Assembly: GCA_031258615.1 (NCBI GenBank)
Contig: JAIRMP010000126.1
Coordinates: forward strand, 1 to 27,615
Reading direction: 5' to 3'
Length of the DNA stretch: 27,615 nt
Source of the DNA: Spirochaetaceae bacterium
Lineage (GTDB): Bacteria; Spirochaetota; Spirochaetia; Treponematales; Breznakiellaceae
This document shows positions 1 to 5,967 of this stretch, piece by piece. The notes beneath the pieces were generated by a model. That model was not told the DNA's origin. It searched no databases and saw only the letters and a list, made by a program, of their open reading frames with translations. The position numbers and the translations under genes are program-made. Numbering within the stretch: the first letter of the stretch is position 1; each line of letters opens with the position of its first letter.

Positions 1-71
1 GCGAATGTCCCTGTCGCCCCCGCCAGAATCAGCGCTGACAAAAGGACTAACCTTTTCATCGTTCTTTTCAT
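1..71 (-). CDS. N-terminus of an exported protein (partial, runs off the left edge)
   Basis: Reading leftward from an ATG at 71, 23 codons are visible before the window ends. They encode MKRTMKRL followed by a hydrophobic stretch and an alanine/glycine-rich end (LAGATGTFA), which looks like a Sec signal peptide with a type I cleavage site. The start is supported by an AAAGGAG ribosome-binding site 7 nt upstream. The ATG and RBS lie in a 21-bp block (68-88) that is identical to the leader of the next gene upstream (1504-1524). The two genes are 83 nt apart on the same strand and are probably co-transcribed. The mature protein lies outside the window, so no function can be given. Confidence 0.7.
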   Translation of the reverse strand, partial: MKRTMKRLVLLSALILAGATGTF

Positions 72-119
72 TAAAAAATCTCCTTTGCGTTTTTATGCCC
101 GCCGGCAAAATGTTTTTTC

Positions 120-139
120 GCCGTGCCGAACGGCACGGC
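120..139. other. Perfect 9-bp inverted repeat between two minus-strand genes
   Basis: GCCGTGCCG and CGGCACGGC are separated by two bases, 15 nt past the stop of the lipoprotein gene and about 50 nt before the next start. In the minus-strand transcript the hairpin is followed by an A run rather than a U run, so it is not a canonical Rho-independent terminator. It could be an mRNA-stabilising or processing hairpin. Confidence 0.6.
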
Positions 140-154
140 TCCCCTTTGCAGGGT

Positions 155-1507
155 TCATCTGCCTTTGTCCAAGGTAACCCCGCTGATGAGGCCGTTTCGC
201 AGCCGCATTACAGTGGATGAATCCCTTGAAACCTCTCCCGCGCCTCTATTGTCATCACATTGGAGTTTCGCGTGGGTGCTGCTGTCAGCCGTATATACCC
301 CGCGCAGTTCCACAGATTCACCTCTGTTGTCCCTTGTTCGCAAGGTCCAAGCGCTTCCCTCCATGGTCAAGGTTACAGGCGCTACTATATCCCTGCTCTG
401 ACCGTTAACTATTTCACTGCCGATTTTCCATTGTCCGGACCAGACGCCTTCAAAAGGATTGATAACAGTTACCGTAAAAGAGTCACTCTGGCCGCCAACC
501 GTAACGGTAATTCTTTGATCTCCCGCCCTGAGTGGGTCGTATCCGGTAATTTTTAGGCGATCATTATTCACAATCGACATACTATGTCCCGGCCAGGTTC
601 CCAGAATCCTGATACCCGACGTATCAAGCTTTTCACCAAGCTCATATTTCGTCTTTGTAGGCGGTCTGTCGACGGACAAAGCTTCGAACGCTATATACGT
701 TACCGGGAATGTTGTTGTTTTTCCCGAAAATGTGACGGTAACATTTTGTTTTCCGTTGCGGGTTATATCAAAGCCTGAAAGGTCATTTTTGGTAATGTTC
801 ACCTGCGCCGTTGACTTGTCGCTCCATGTGCCGCTTACCACAAGACCGGTTAAGTCAATTTCTTCACCGGTATAGTACTCGATCTTGCGGGGCTGAGATG
901 TTACCACGATACTATCAAGGCCTACCACCTTTACTTCAAACGCCGCCCGTTTGCCATAGTAGTCAACGGTTATACTCTGAGCGCCCGGCTTGTCCTTGTT
1001 ATACCCGGAGATTGTAAGCGAAGCCTCTCCGGGTTTGACTATCACACCCGGAACCGCGTCTTTCTCGAATTTTACCCCTACGCTAAGCCCGTTCCAGTTG
1101 CTGTCGTCCCCCTGCTTAAAACTTGTAGCGGCGGGAGGCTGTGAAATAGATATGCTTTCCACCGGTACCACGGTTACCGTGAAGGTTGCGCTCTGTTTCA
1201 CCGAGGAAAAAGCTTTCTTCTCCGTATATGTGACCGTCAAAGTCTGCTGTCCCGGGCTGCTCTTGTCGTAGCCTGAAATTTGGGCCGCGCTTGTAACATC
1301 CTTGCTCTCTTTCTTAAAGTGCCCAATGACTGCCAGCCCCGATGAATCCAGTTCCTGCCCTTGACCAAATACCGTTCGGACCGGCGCGCTGCTCACTTCA
1401 ATAGACTGGAGGGAGGCGCACCCCGCTAGTCCAAGCCCGATTACCGCCGCGAGTGCGGCAATCCCGAGAGATGAGGCCGGCGGCCTCTTACCCATATTCC
1501 GTTTCAT
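155..1507 (-). CDS. Lipoprotein with four bacterial Ig-like (Big_3-type) repeats
   Basis: This is a 450-aa protein if started at the ATG at 1507, which has AAAGGAG 7 nt upstream. An in-frame ATG 30 nt earlier lacks such a site. A basic N-terminus and hydrophobic segment end in a lipobox, LAGC, with the lipidated Cys at residue 30. Four tandem modules of about 80 residues follow (roughly 35-115, 115-195, 195-270, 270-345). Each has the pattern of a Ser/Val-rich strand, 'G..LD.SGL.V.G', then 'ISGYD...PG.Q.ITV.Y', typical of the Big_3 Ig-like family. A final region of about 100 residues opens with FEGVWSGQW and looks beta-rich, like a small calycin-type domain. It is probably surface or periplasmic and anchored in a membrane, perhaps binding polysaccharide or protein. 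Ligand unknown. It precedes the partial exported gene at 1-71. Confidence 0.85.
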   Translation of the reverse strand: MKRNMGKRPPASSLGIAALAAVIGLGLAGCASLQSIEVSSAPVRTVFGQGQELDSSGLAVIGHFKKESKDVTSAAQISGYDKSSPGQQTLTVTYTEKKAFSSVKQSATFTVTVVPVESISISQPPAATSFKQGDDSNWNGLSVGVKFEKDAVPGVIVKPGEASLTISGYNKDKPGAQSITVDYYGKRAAFEVKVVGLDSIVVTSQPRKIEYYTGEEIDLTGLVVSGTWSDKSTAQVNITKNDLSGFDITRNGKQNVTVTFSGKTTTFPVTYIAFEALSVDRPPTKTKYELGEKLDTSGIRILGTWPGHSMSIVNNDRLKITGYDPLRAGDQRITVTVGGQSDSFTVTVINPFEGVWSGQWKIGSEIVNGQSRDIVAPVTLTMEGSAWTLRTRDNRGESVELRGVYTADSSTHAKLQCDDNRGAGEVSRDSSTVMRLRNGLISGVTLDKGR

Positions 1508-1725
1508 TAAAAAATCTCCTTTGTGTATGGTTTTCATACACGGTTGGGGCTTAGGCCCCGAAAAATGCCCATCCGCCAGGGGACGGCGCCGCCGGACCCC
1601 CGGCGGATTTTCTTAGTATAATTTGCAAAACATTATGCGTCAAGTATGCGAATTATTATGTATCGCACAATACAACCCTCGTAAACAGCGGAATATCATT
1701 ACCTTATAGGTAACAAGAACATAGG
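1508..1725. other. Divergent intergenic region with a nested hairpin
   Basis: This stretch separates the minus-strand lipoprotein gene from the plus-strand XRE gene. It holds a small GGGGC/GCCCC stem (about 1544-1558). It also holds two mutually exclusive stems: CCGCCGG/CCGGCGG (1589-1595 with 1600-1606, followed by ATTTTCTT on the plus strand) and an outer ATCCGCC/GGCGGAT pairing (1571-1577 with 1602-1608). On the minus strand these fall in the 5' leader of the lipoprotein mRNA, so attenuation is conceivable. On the plus strand the inner stem looks terminator-like but no plus-strand gene ends there. The 110 nt before the XRE gene are AT-rich with no convincing promoter. Confidence 0.4.
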
Positions 1726-2055
1726 ATGGCAAACCTTAGGGATATTTTCGTAAAGAATTTGAAGGAAAACCGCAAAAAATGCGGTTTATCGCAGGAAAAG
1801 CTCGCCGAAAAGGTAGATGTTTCCACCCATCACATCGCTATGATTGAGTTATCGCGGAATTTCCCCGCAATAGACCTTATAGAACGGCTTGCCGGTGCTC
1901 TGGGCGTGGAGGTCTATGAACTTTTTGTAGATACCGATTCTTCCAACGGCTTGGTCGAGATCAACCGCCAGTCGTTCATGGATGAGATAAAGCGGACTGT
2001 AGACAACGCGGTCGAAAACGCCTTCGCCCGGCGGGGGTGGAAACCGAGGGATTAG
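1726..2055 (+). CDS. XRE-family helix-turn-helix transcriptional regulator
   Basis: This 109-aa cytoplasmic DNA-binding protein has the HTH_3/Cro-CI fold at about residues 6-66. Helix 2 and recognition helix read SQEKLAEKVDVSTHHIAMIE, followed by 'P.IDLIERLAGALGVEVYELF', the usual end of the domain. A short helical tail (about 75-109) ends in a basic GWKPRD and may help dimerisation. The ATG at 1726 starts the domain at the usual distance, but the Shine-Dalgarno is weak. Such single-domain regulators often repress their own operon and neighbours. It stands before two tiny membrane-protein genes on the same strand, 166 nt downstream across a GC-rich repeat. Whether it controls them or the divergent lipoprotein gene is not visible. 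Confidence 0.9.
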   Translation: MANLRDIFVKNLKENRKKCGLSQEKLAEKVDVSTHHIAMIELSRNFPAIDLIERLAGALGVEVYELFVDTDSSNGLVEINRQSFMDEIKRTVDNAVENAFARRGWKPRD

Positions 2056-2065
2056 ACCGCGCGAT

Positions 2066-2132
2066 GACAGTGAAGCCGCCGAAAGGCGGCAGGCGAGTCT
2101 CCCGTGGGAGTGGCTAAGCGGCGGCAGTGAGC
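2066..2132. repeat. GC-rich repeat, copy 1, with a GNRA-tetraloop hairpin
   Basis: The copy has two parts. The first is a perfect 6-bp stem GCCGCC-GAAA-GGCGGC (2075-2090) closed by a GNRA tetraloop, inside a block running from CAGTGAAGCCGC to GGCGAGTC. The second is a 29-bp block at 2104-2132 (GTGGGAGT...CAGTGAGC). Both recur at 2641-2724 in the opposite order. A related hairpin occurs at 24103-24118 and, degenerate, at 11015. Confidence 0.75.
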
Positions 2133-2221
2133 GCAATGCGTAAACCCGCGGGCGGGTTGCGCGGAGTTCGGCGGGTTGCCGAGTGACGGAAAATGGAGTA
2201 TGGTAATAAATAATAGCGGTT

Positions 2222-2452
2222 ATGGGGCGAACGAAAAAGCCGAATGAAAAGACCAATGCAAAGGAAAATCTGGGAAAATTGTTGTTGGATTTTTCCAAGT
2301 TGACATTTGGCAGTTTCATTCTGGGCGGTATTTTGCGAGGCGAATTACCGCAGTATATTATCATAATCGCAGGAGCGGCTGTTTCGATTATCTGTGCAAG
2401 TCTCGGTATTATGTTGACTTCAAAAGAAACAGACAAACCGGACAAGGAGTAG
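2222..2452 (+). CDS. Small two-helix membrane protein (DUF6722-like), 76 aa
   Basis: A charged N-terminus of about 15 residues (rich in Lys, Asn and Glu) precedes 'LGKLLLDFSKLTFGSFILGG', a short GELPQ turn, then a very hydrophobic helix (about 44-65). The charged tail is KETDKPDKE. The pattern 'GKLLLD.SK..FGS...GG' with a hairpin of two membrane segments resembles the small DUF6722-type proteins seen in gut bacteria. That assignment is from memory of the family pattern and is tentative. The gene begins 166 nt after the XRE gene, and its last codons contain the AAGGAG that serves the next small gene, so the two are probably translationally coupled. Function unknown. Confidence 0.7.
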   Translation: MGRTKKPNEKTNAKENLGKLLLDFSKLTFGSFILGGILRGELPQYIIIIAGAAVSIICASLGIMLTSKETDKPDKE

Positions 2453-2460
2453 ATAGATAT

Positions 2461-2601
2461 ATGTGGGTTATTATTTTTATGGTTAGCGTTGTTGTTCCTT
2501 TTATCATTTGGGGATGTATACTTTCCTGGCGGGAGCGGCAGTCCGACCGGGAGCATGATAAAGCGGTTTTGCGCCATACTGATACAGCCTCTTTATCGTA
2601 A
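2461..2601 (+). CDS. 46-aa single-pass membrane protein
   Basis: This short frame starts at ATG 2461, 8 nt after the stop of the upstream small membrane gene. An AAGGAG (2444-2449) overlaps that stop, 11 nt before the start. The product begins MWVIIFMVSVVVPFIIWGCI, a strongly hydrophobic N-terminal helix, then turns sharply polar (SWRERQSDREHDK) and ends in a Ser/Thr-rich tail. The arrangement (RBS, close coupling, clean helix plus charged tail) is hard to explain by chance. No family is recognised. Small hydrophobic proteins next to an XRE gene raise the possibility of a regulatory or toxin-like peptide, but nothing in the sequence proves it. Confidence 0.6.
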   Translation: MWVIIFMVSVVVPFIIWGCILSWRERQSDREHDKAVLRHTDTASLS

Positions 2602-2640
2602 CTTTTCAAAACTACGCCGAAACTCGGTCCGAACGGGATT

Positions 2641-2724
2641 ATCTCGCCGCTAGGGCGAGTTTCCTGTGGGAGTGGCTAAGCGGCGGCAGTGAGCAGTGAA
2701 GCCGCTGGTAGGCGGCTGGCGAGT
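2641..2724. repeat. GC-rich repeat, copy 2 (module order swapped)
   Basis: The 29-bp block of 2104-2132 recurs exactly at 2666-2694. It is followed by the CAGTGAAGCCGC...GGCGAGTC hairpin block (2694-2724), here with the imperfect stem GCCGCT-GGTA-GGCGGC. An extra CTCGCC/GGCGAG stem (2643-2659) precedes it. The two copies flank the pair of small membrane genes at 2222-2601. Confidence 0.75.
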
Positions 2725-2744
2725 CGTCCTTGCGAACCGCTCGG

Positions 2745-2847
2745 TTTGAACACTTTAAACAAGACAGTTTGAACACCTCAAACCGAGCGGTTTGAACACT
2801 TTAAACAAGGCGGTTTGAACACCTCAAACAAGGCGGTTTGAACACTT
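2745..2847. repeat. 23-bp tandem repeat, four and a half units
   Basis: TTTGAACAC recurs with an exact 23-bp period at 2745, 2768, 2791, 2814 and 2837. The inner parts alternate between ACTTTAAAC (units 1 and 3) and ACCTCAAAC (units 2 and 4), giving a 46-bp higher-order repeat. Units contain GTTTGA/TCAAAC and AAACCG/CGGTTT inverted repeats. A 23-bp period cannot maintain a reading frame, so this is non-coding DNA. It lies 10 nt past the stop of the HU-like gene. Confidence 0.9.
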
Positions 2848-2857
2848 CCGACGGCCT

Positions 2858-3592
2858 CTAGGCCACCGTCAGCAGACGGTCGAAGACGGCGGTGCGAGGG
2901 GCTTTTAGGAACTTGCCCGTAGTCCCCGTATACTGGGTGATTACCTCCAGCCGGTAGGTTCCCGAAGCCAGCGCGGGAATGACGATGAACAGATGGGCGT
3001 TCTGGTTCTCCACGATGTCCACATCGTCCACCTTCACCCGCGTTCCGTCCGCCTCGTTCACAAAGTACACGCCGCAGGAGGGATCAGTCCCCGCTACCTT
3101 GAGCTTGCCCCCGCTTATCTTCGCATTGCGTCCGGGGGTCAACTGGTCATTGACGCTGCGCGTCCGCAGGTCAAGCAGTTCCGCGATGAAGAAGCCGGAC
3201 TCGGCCTTGCCCTGAATGTCCACGCCCACCATGCCCAGCTCCCGGTTCAGTTCCGCGCCCTGCCGGAATTCCACCGCCACCGTGTGCTTCCCGGGGTCGA
3301 AGGCTTCCGCGGGGCTGGCGAACACGCCCTTGATGTGTATCGAGGCGTTGTACCATCCCGTGTTCACCGAGAACCCGTCGCAGAGCCGGTAGGCCATTTC
3401 CTTGTGGAACAAGTCCACCGCGTGTTCCATCGCCGCCGCGTTGATGTCCGCGCCGCCCCGCTCCACCGCGGACTCGCAGATGTCCCGCACGGAAAGGGAC
3501 CGCTCCGCGCTCACCCGCGCCGTGAAATCATTCTGCTCATCGGTCAGCAGGTTCTCGTAGAGCCACGCCTTAATCGTATGTAATACCGCCAT
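2858..3592 (-). CDS. HU-like DNA-binding / DUF4469 domain protein
   Basis: This 244-aa protein has no signal peptide. Residues 1-125 match the layout of the HU-like 'HU-DNA_bdg' domain: 'YENLLTDEQNDFTARVSAERSLSV.DICE', a helix, then 'F..GFSVNTGWYNASIHIKGVF'. Residues about 130-244 match DUF4469: 'DLRTRSVNDQLTPGRNAKISGGKLKVAG', 'GVYFVNEADG' and an Ig-like C-terminal strand set (LFIVIPALASGTYRLEVITQYT). Proteins of this two-domain type occur in Bacteroidetes and spirochaetes and are presumed to bind DNA. Their role is not established. The start has AAGGAG 7 nt upstream. The gene begins 19 nt after a degraded barrel gene and ends 10 nt before a 23-bp tandem repeat. Confidence 0.85.
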   Translation of the reverse strand: MAVLHTIKAWLYENLLTDEQNDFTARVSAERSLSVRDICESAVERGGADINAAAMEHAVDLFHKEMAYRLCDGFSVNTGWYNASIHIKGVFASPAEAFDPGKHTVAVEFRQGAELNRELGMVGVDIQGKAESGFFIAELLDLRTRSVNDQLTPGRNAKISGGKLKVAGTDPSCGVYFVNEADGTRVKVDDVDIVENQNAHLFIVIPALASGTYRLEVITQYTGTTGKFLKAPRTAVFDRLLTVA

Positions 3593-3611
3593 AATTTCTC
3601 CTTATTACTTA

Positions 3612-3995
3612 TCAAAAATGGTAGGCCGTCCCGATAAAGGGGCTTGCCGAAACATCGCCGCTTCCAAGCCCGCCGAAATCGACCCCGGCCCAGAAAAATA
3701 CACGACCCACCGTGAATTCCGCATAAGGGCTGATGCTCAACGCCGTAAAGTCCTCGTTCACCACAAAGGCCGCCTTCGCAAAAAAAGCGTCCCAGGCAAA
3801 CGTCAGGGTAAAGGTGGTTCCGCTGTAGTGGGTGTCCGGCAGCAGCGCAAGCCGGGGGCATACGGAAAGGCTTAACCCGATGGGGTGTTCATACCCTAAG
3901 CAAACCCATGAATTAAGACCGCTTTCGGGTTTGAAAAGAACCGGAAGCCCCGCTGAAAGGGAAAGGTCGCCGAAACCGAAGGCCCGGCTGTAGGC
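3612..3995 (-). pseudogene. C-terminal remnant of an outer-membrane beta-barrel protein
   Basis: After an in-frame TAG at 3996-3998 there are 127 sense codons with no usable ATG and then a stop at 3612-3614. The translation alternates short aromatic/hydrophobic strands and turns (for example LSLSAGLPVLF, FTLTFAWDAFFAKAAFVV, GRVFFWAGVDFGGL). It ends in a terminal Phe (IGTAYHF), the C-terminal signature of barrels inserted by the BAM complex. The N-terminal part, signal peptide and start are missing, and plus-strand secG regulatory sequence begins directly beyond the break. Codon use and the clean 127-codon frame argue for a real gene that lost its 5' portion recently. Confidence 0.7.
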
Positions 3996-3998
3996 CTA

Positions 3999-4027
3999 TT
4001 GACGTAAACGGTAGTTTAGGTTAGTAT
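3999..4027 (+). promoter_or_regulatory. Sigma-70-type promoter for secG
   Basis: TTGACG (3999-4004) and TAGTAT (4022-4027) are separated by exactly 17 bp, with transcription expected near 4034 and the secG ATG at 4052. The -35 box matches 5 of 6 consensus bases and the -10 box 4 of 6. The promoter abuts the broken end of the barrel pseudogene. Confidence 0.6.
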
Positions 4028-4051
4028 GAATAGTATATTTGGAGTTTTTTG

Positions 4052-4471
4052 ATGGCAGTTTTAAGTGTTGTTTTGCTTGTTGTGTTTATTATTGTTTTAG
4101 TATTGCTTATACTGTTGGTTTTGATTCAGAACGAAGAGGGTGACAGTTTGGGAGGGGTCTTTGCCGGAGGAAGTTCTTCGGTATTTGGTTCGCGTTCCGG
4201 TAATATTTTGACAAGGGCAACATCCGTTTTAGGCGCTCTTTTTCTTGCATTGAGTTTTGGCATGGCCCTGCTCAACAGAACGCCCGGCGATAAGGGTGTC
4301 GAAGCGGCGGGACGCAGGATTGATACGGAACAGGGCGCCGACTGGTGGCAGGATGAAACCGCGTTGGATGACACTGCTCCCGTACTTGAAGCGTCTCCTT
4401 CCGATGAAAATCAGCCTTCCGATGAAAATCAGCCTTCTTTTGAAAATCAGCCTTCTTTGGATGAGAAATAA
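4052..4471 (+). CDS. secG: Preprotein translocase subunit SecG
   Basis: SecG is the small accessory subunit of the SecYEG channel in the inner membrane. This 139-aa protein shows the family hallmarks: an N-terminal membrane helix (about 3-26), then IQNEEGDSLGGVFAGGSS and 'FGSRSGNILTRATSVLGALFLALSFGMAL', the conserved loop and second helix. Helix 2 is followed by a long acidic cytoplasmic or periplasmic tail, so the protein is longer than the roughly 75-110 aa usual for SecG. The tail ends in an imperfect hexapeptide repeat, PSDENQ. The ATG at 4052 has GGAG 7 nt upstream; a TTG one codon earlier is less likely. It stands alone behind its own promoter. Confidence 0.95.
   Translation: MAVLSVVLLVVFIIVLVLLILLVLIQNEEGDSLGGVFAGGSSSVFGSRSGNILTRATSVLGALFLALSFGMALLNRTPGDKGVEAAGRRIDTEQGADWWQDETALDDTAPVLEASPSDENQPSDENQPSFENQPSLDEK
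4397..4465 (+). repeat. 18-bp in-frame tandem repeat in the secG tail
   Basis: The unit CCTTCCGATGAAAATCAG occurs at 4397-4414 and 4415-4432, then with two changes at 4433-4450, and a partial fourth copy follows at 4451-4465. Each unit adds six residues (PSDENQ / PSFENQ). Identical adjacent units suggest recent slippage, so tail length may vary between strains. Confidence 0.9.
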
Positions 4472-4682
4472 ATGAGCCGCCGCTCAGCTTGCTGCGCGGT
4501 ATCTCAGGCGTTGTATGGGTTTGCGCGGAGGCTCGTTCTGTAATGAAATTTATAATATGTGGGGTCTACTATCATTTTTTGTCAGTGTTACTGATTCTAA
4601 CCGCCCAAAAATCGCAAACACGTTTGCGACGGGGAGCAAACCCCACTGCGAATAAATAGACAGGCCGGAGCTTGGGTTTATC
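4472..4682. other. Intergenic region with a 16-bp palindrome
   Basis: CGCAAACACGTTTGCG (4613-4628) is a 7-bp perfect inverted repeat around two bases, matching the CGCAAA(N4)TTTGCG pattern also found at 13061-13092. A TATAAT at 4551-4556 could be a -10 box for the EIIA gene, but no matching -35 box is evident. A 24-codon frame directly after secG is probably meaningless. Confidence 0.5.
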
Positions 4683-5156
4683 ATGCTTTTAAGTGAAGTT
4701 TTTTTGCCGGAATTCATAAAATATGATTTAAAAGGCATAACAAAAAATGAAATTTTCGAAGAAATGGTGGATCATTTCTGCCATATAACCCGGAAAAACG
4801 TTAAGAAGGATGTCCTTGCCGCGTTGTACGAACGTGAGTCTCTTATGTCTACCGGCGTACTGCACGGTATCGCGATGCCGCACGGCAAGACTGCCGCGAT
4901 CGACGGCATTTTTGGCGTTCTGGGTGTCTCCAGACATGGTATCAGCTACGACTCTATGGACGGCAGGCCTGTCTACCTTGTTTTTATGTTAATCGCGCCG
5001 CCGGTAAAGGCTGAAACCCATCTGCATATACTTCAGCTTGTGGCAAAATTCATGCGCAAACCTTCATTCTATAACGGTATGATCAATGCCCAAAACGAGA
5101 AAGAAGTTTACGATGTGATAAAAAGCTACGAAGACCAGTTCTTGCACTGCGCTTAG
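4683..5156 (+). CDS. Orphan PTS EIIA domain protein (fructose/PtsN type)
   Basis: This single-domain EIIA of the mannitol/fructose class is 157 aa and cytoplasmic. The phospho-accepting His is H67 in GVLHGIAMPHGK, and the second conserved region is 'VFMLIAPPVKAETHLHILQLVAKFM'. Length and layout match PtsN-type regulatory EIIA proteins, not transporters. No EIIB or EIIC gene is nearby. In bacteria with incomplete sugar PTS, such proteins act in regulation through phosphorylation by HPr or EINtr. Here the partner is not visible. The ATG at 4683 has only a distant GGAG (12 nt). It is convergent with yqeC, 23 nt away. Confidence 0.9.
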   Translation: MLLSEVFLPEFIKYDLKGITKNEIFEEMVDHFCHITRKNVKKDVLAALYERESLMSTGVLHGIAMPHGKTAAIDGIFGVLGVSRHGISYDSMDGRPVYLVFMLIAPPVKAETHLHILQLVAKFMRKPSFYNGMINAQNEKEVYDVIKSYEDQFLHCA

Positions 5157-5179
5157 CGGACAAACAACCACGCAGTCCG

Positions 5180-5959
5180 TTACAGTAACTCCATACGATC
5201 CTGCCTGACACTGCCCGCAATCACGGCGGAAAGTCCGGCACGAAAGTCAGGAGGCAGCATGGCCTCAAGGCGGCGCGCGTTTTCCATCTGTTCCTCATCC
5301 TCAACCTGGTTAAAAAACAGCACTTTCTTGCCGCACGAAATTTTAAACAGCGAATGTGCGGAGCCCGACAAGGCTGCGTCCATGTCAATGCCGTCCGGTG
5401 TACGGCCTGAAATGACCGGCAAATAATGTTCAAGGCTGATGATGCTGCCTTCACCCGCGCCGGAAAGCGCGGTAAAGAGCGGGAGTCTATGTACAATCTC
5501 TTGCGAAACCGGTCTGCCCAACGGCCAAAGCGGTAAAATGCCTACGCTTACCGTTGTACTGTCCGTGATTACAGGCTCGTAATCCGCCCAGGCCTTGAGC
5601 GGTTTTGCGCGGGACCCATCGGCCTCTATAAAAACATTGTCGAAAAGCGGAATGATTCTTTCCAGCGCGGGGATAGAAAATGAACTTATCGAAAAACCGG
5701 AACTGTTGACATTACCGGCCAGCCCTACCCCGTCCGCGGGTTTGAGGCCGGTGGAGGCAGCCTCATCAAAAAAGTAGTCGTACAGGCCGTCCGCCTGTTC
5801 GGGTCTTTGAGTATGCGTTGTCGTTGTTACAAGTATCTTTCCGCGGCGGGCCTGAGCCGCAAGCGCCCACAAAAGCGATGTTTTCCCGCCGCAGCCTATT
5901 ATGCTCACAATTTGCCGGTCAGATGTTTTTAAAAATTTAAAAAAATCCGCCAAACGCAT
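5180..5959 (-). CDS. yqeC: Selenium-dependent hydroxylase accessory protein YqeC (putative)
   Basis: This 259-aa cytoplasmic nucleotide-binding protein has an N-terminal P-loop, IIGCGGKTSLL (Lys26), followed by 'KILVTTTTHT'. The diagnostic segment 'NVFIEADGSRAKPLKAWADYEPVI' lies near residues 110-133. These are the features of the YqeC family, which is found with selenium-dependent molybdenum hydroxylases and thought to act in their maturation or cofactor handling. The usual partners (yqeB, mocA-like genes, the hydroxylase) are absent from the window. It begins 8 nt after the exonuclease stop and has no clear Shine-Dalgarno, so coupled translation is likely. The gene is last in a three-gene minus-strand unit. 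Confidence 0.88.
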   Translation of the reverse strand: MRLADFFKFLKTSDRQIVSIIGCGGKTSLLWALAAQARRGKILVTTTTHTQRPEQADGLYDYFFDEAASTGLKPADGVGLAGNVNSSGFSISSFSIPALERIIPLFDNVFIEADGSRAKPLKAWADYEPVITDSTTVSVGILPLWPLGRPVSQEIVHRLPLFTALSGAGEGSIISLEHYLPVISGRTPDGIDMDAALSGSAHSLFKISCGKKVLFFNQVEDEEQMENARRLEAMLPPDFRAGLSAVIAGSVRQDRMELL

Positions 5960-5967
5960 ACACTGAA

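Noticed and set aside
1589..1615. Plus-strand Rho-independent terminator
   Set aside because: The stem is followed by a T-rich stretch, but no plus-strand gene ends upstream of it; it was kept only as a hairpin.
1849..2577. 242-codon minus-strand frame across the XRE gene and small membrane genes
   Set aside because: It runs antisense to genes with clear domains and ribosome-binding sites, and its translation has no recognisable domain and crosses repeat copy 1.
2745..2847. CRISPR array
   Set aside because: Units are contiguous with 23-bp period and no unique spacers, and no cas genes are present.
2993..3583. 196-codon plus-strand frame opposite the HU-like gene
   Set aside because: A mirror frame in GC-rich coding DNA; the translation is rich in His, Arg and Val with no domain.
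4472..4546. 24-codon frame starting right after secG
   Set aside because: No separate ribosome-binding site, no hydrophobic or conserved pattern, and a Cys/Arg-rich composition typical of noise.
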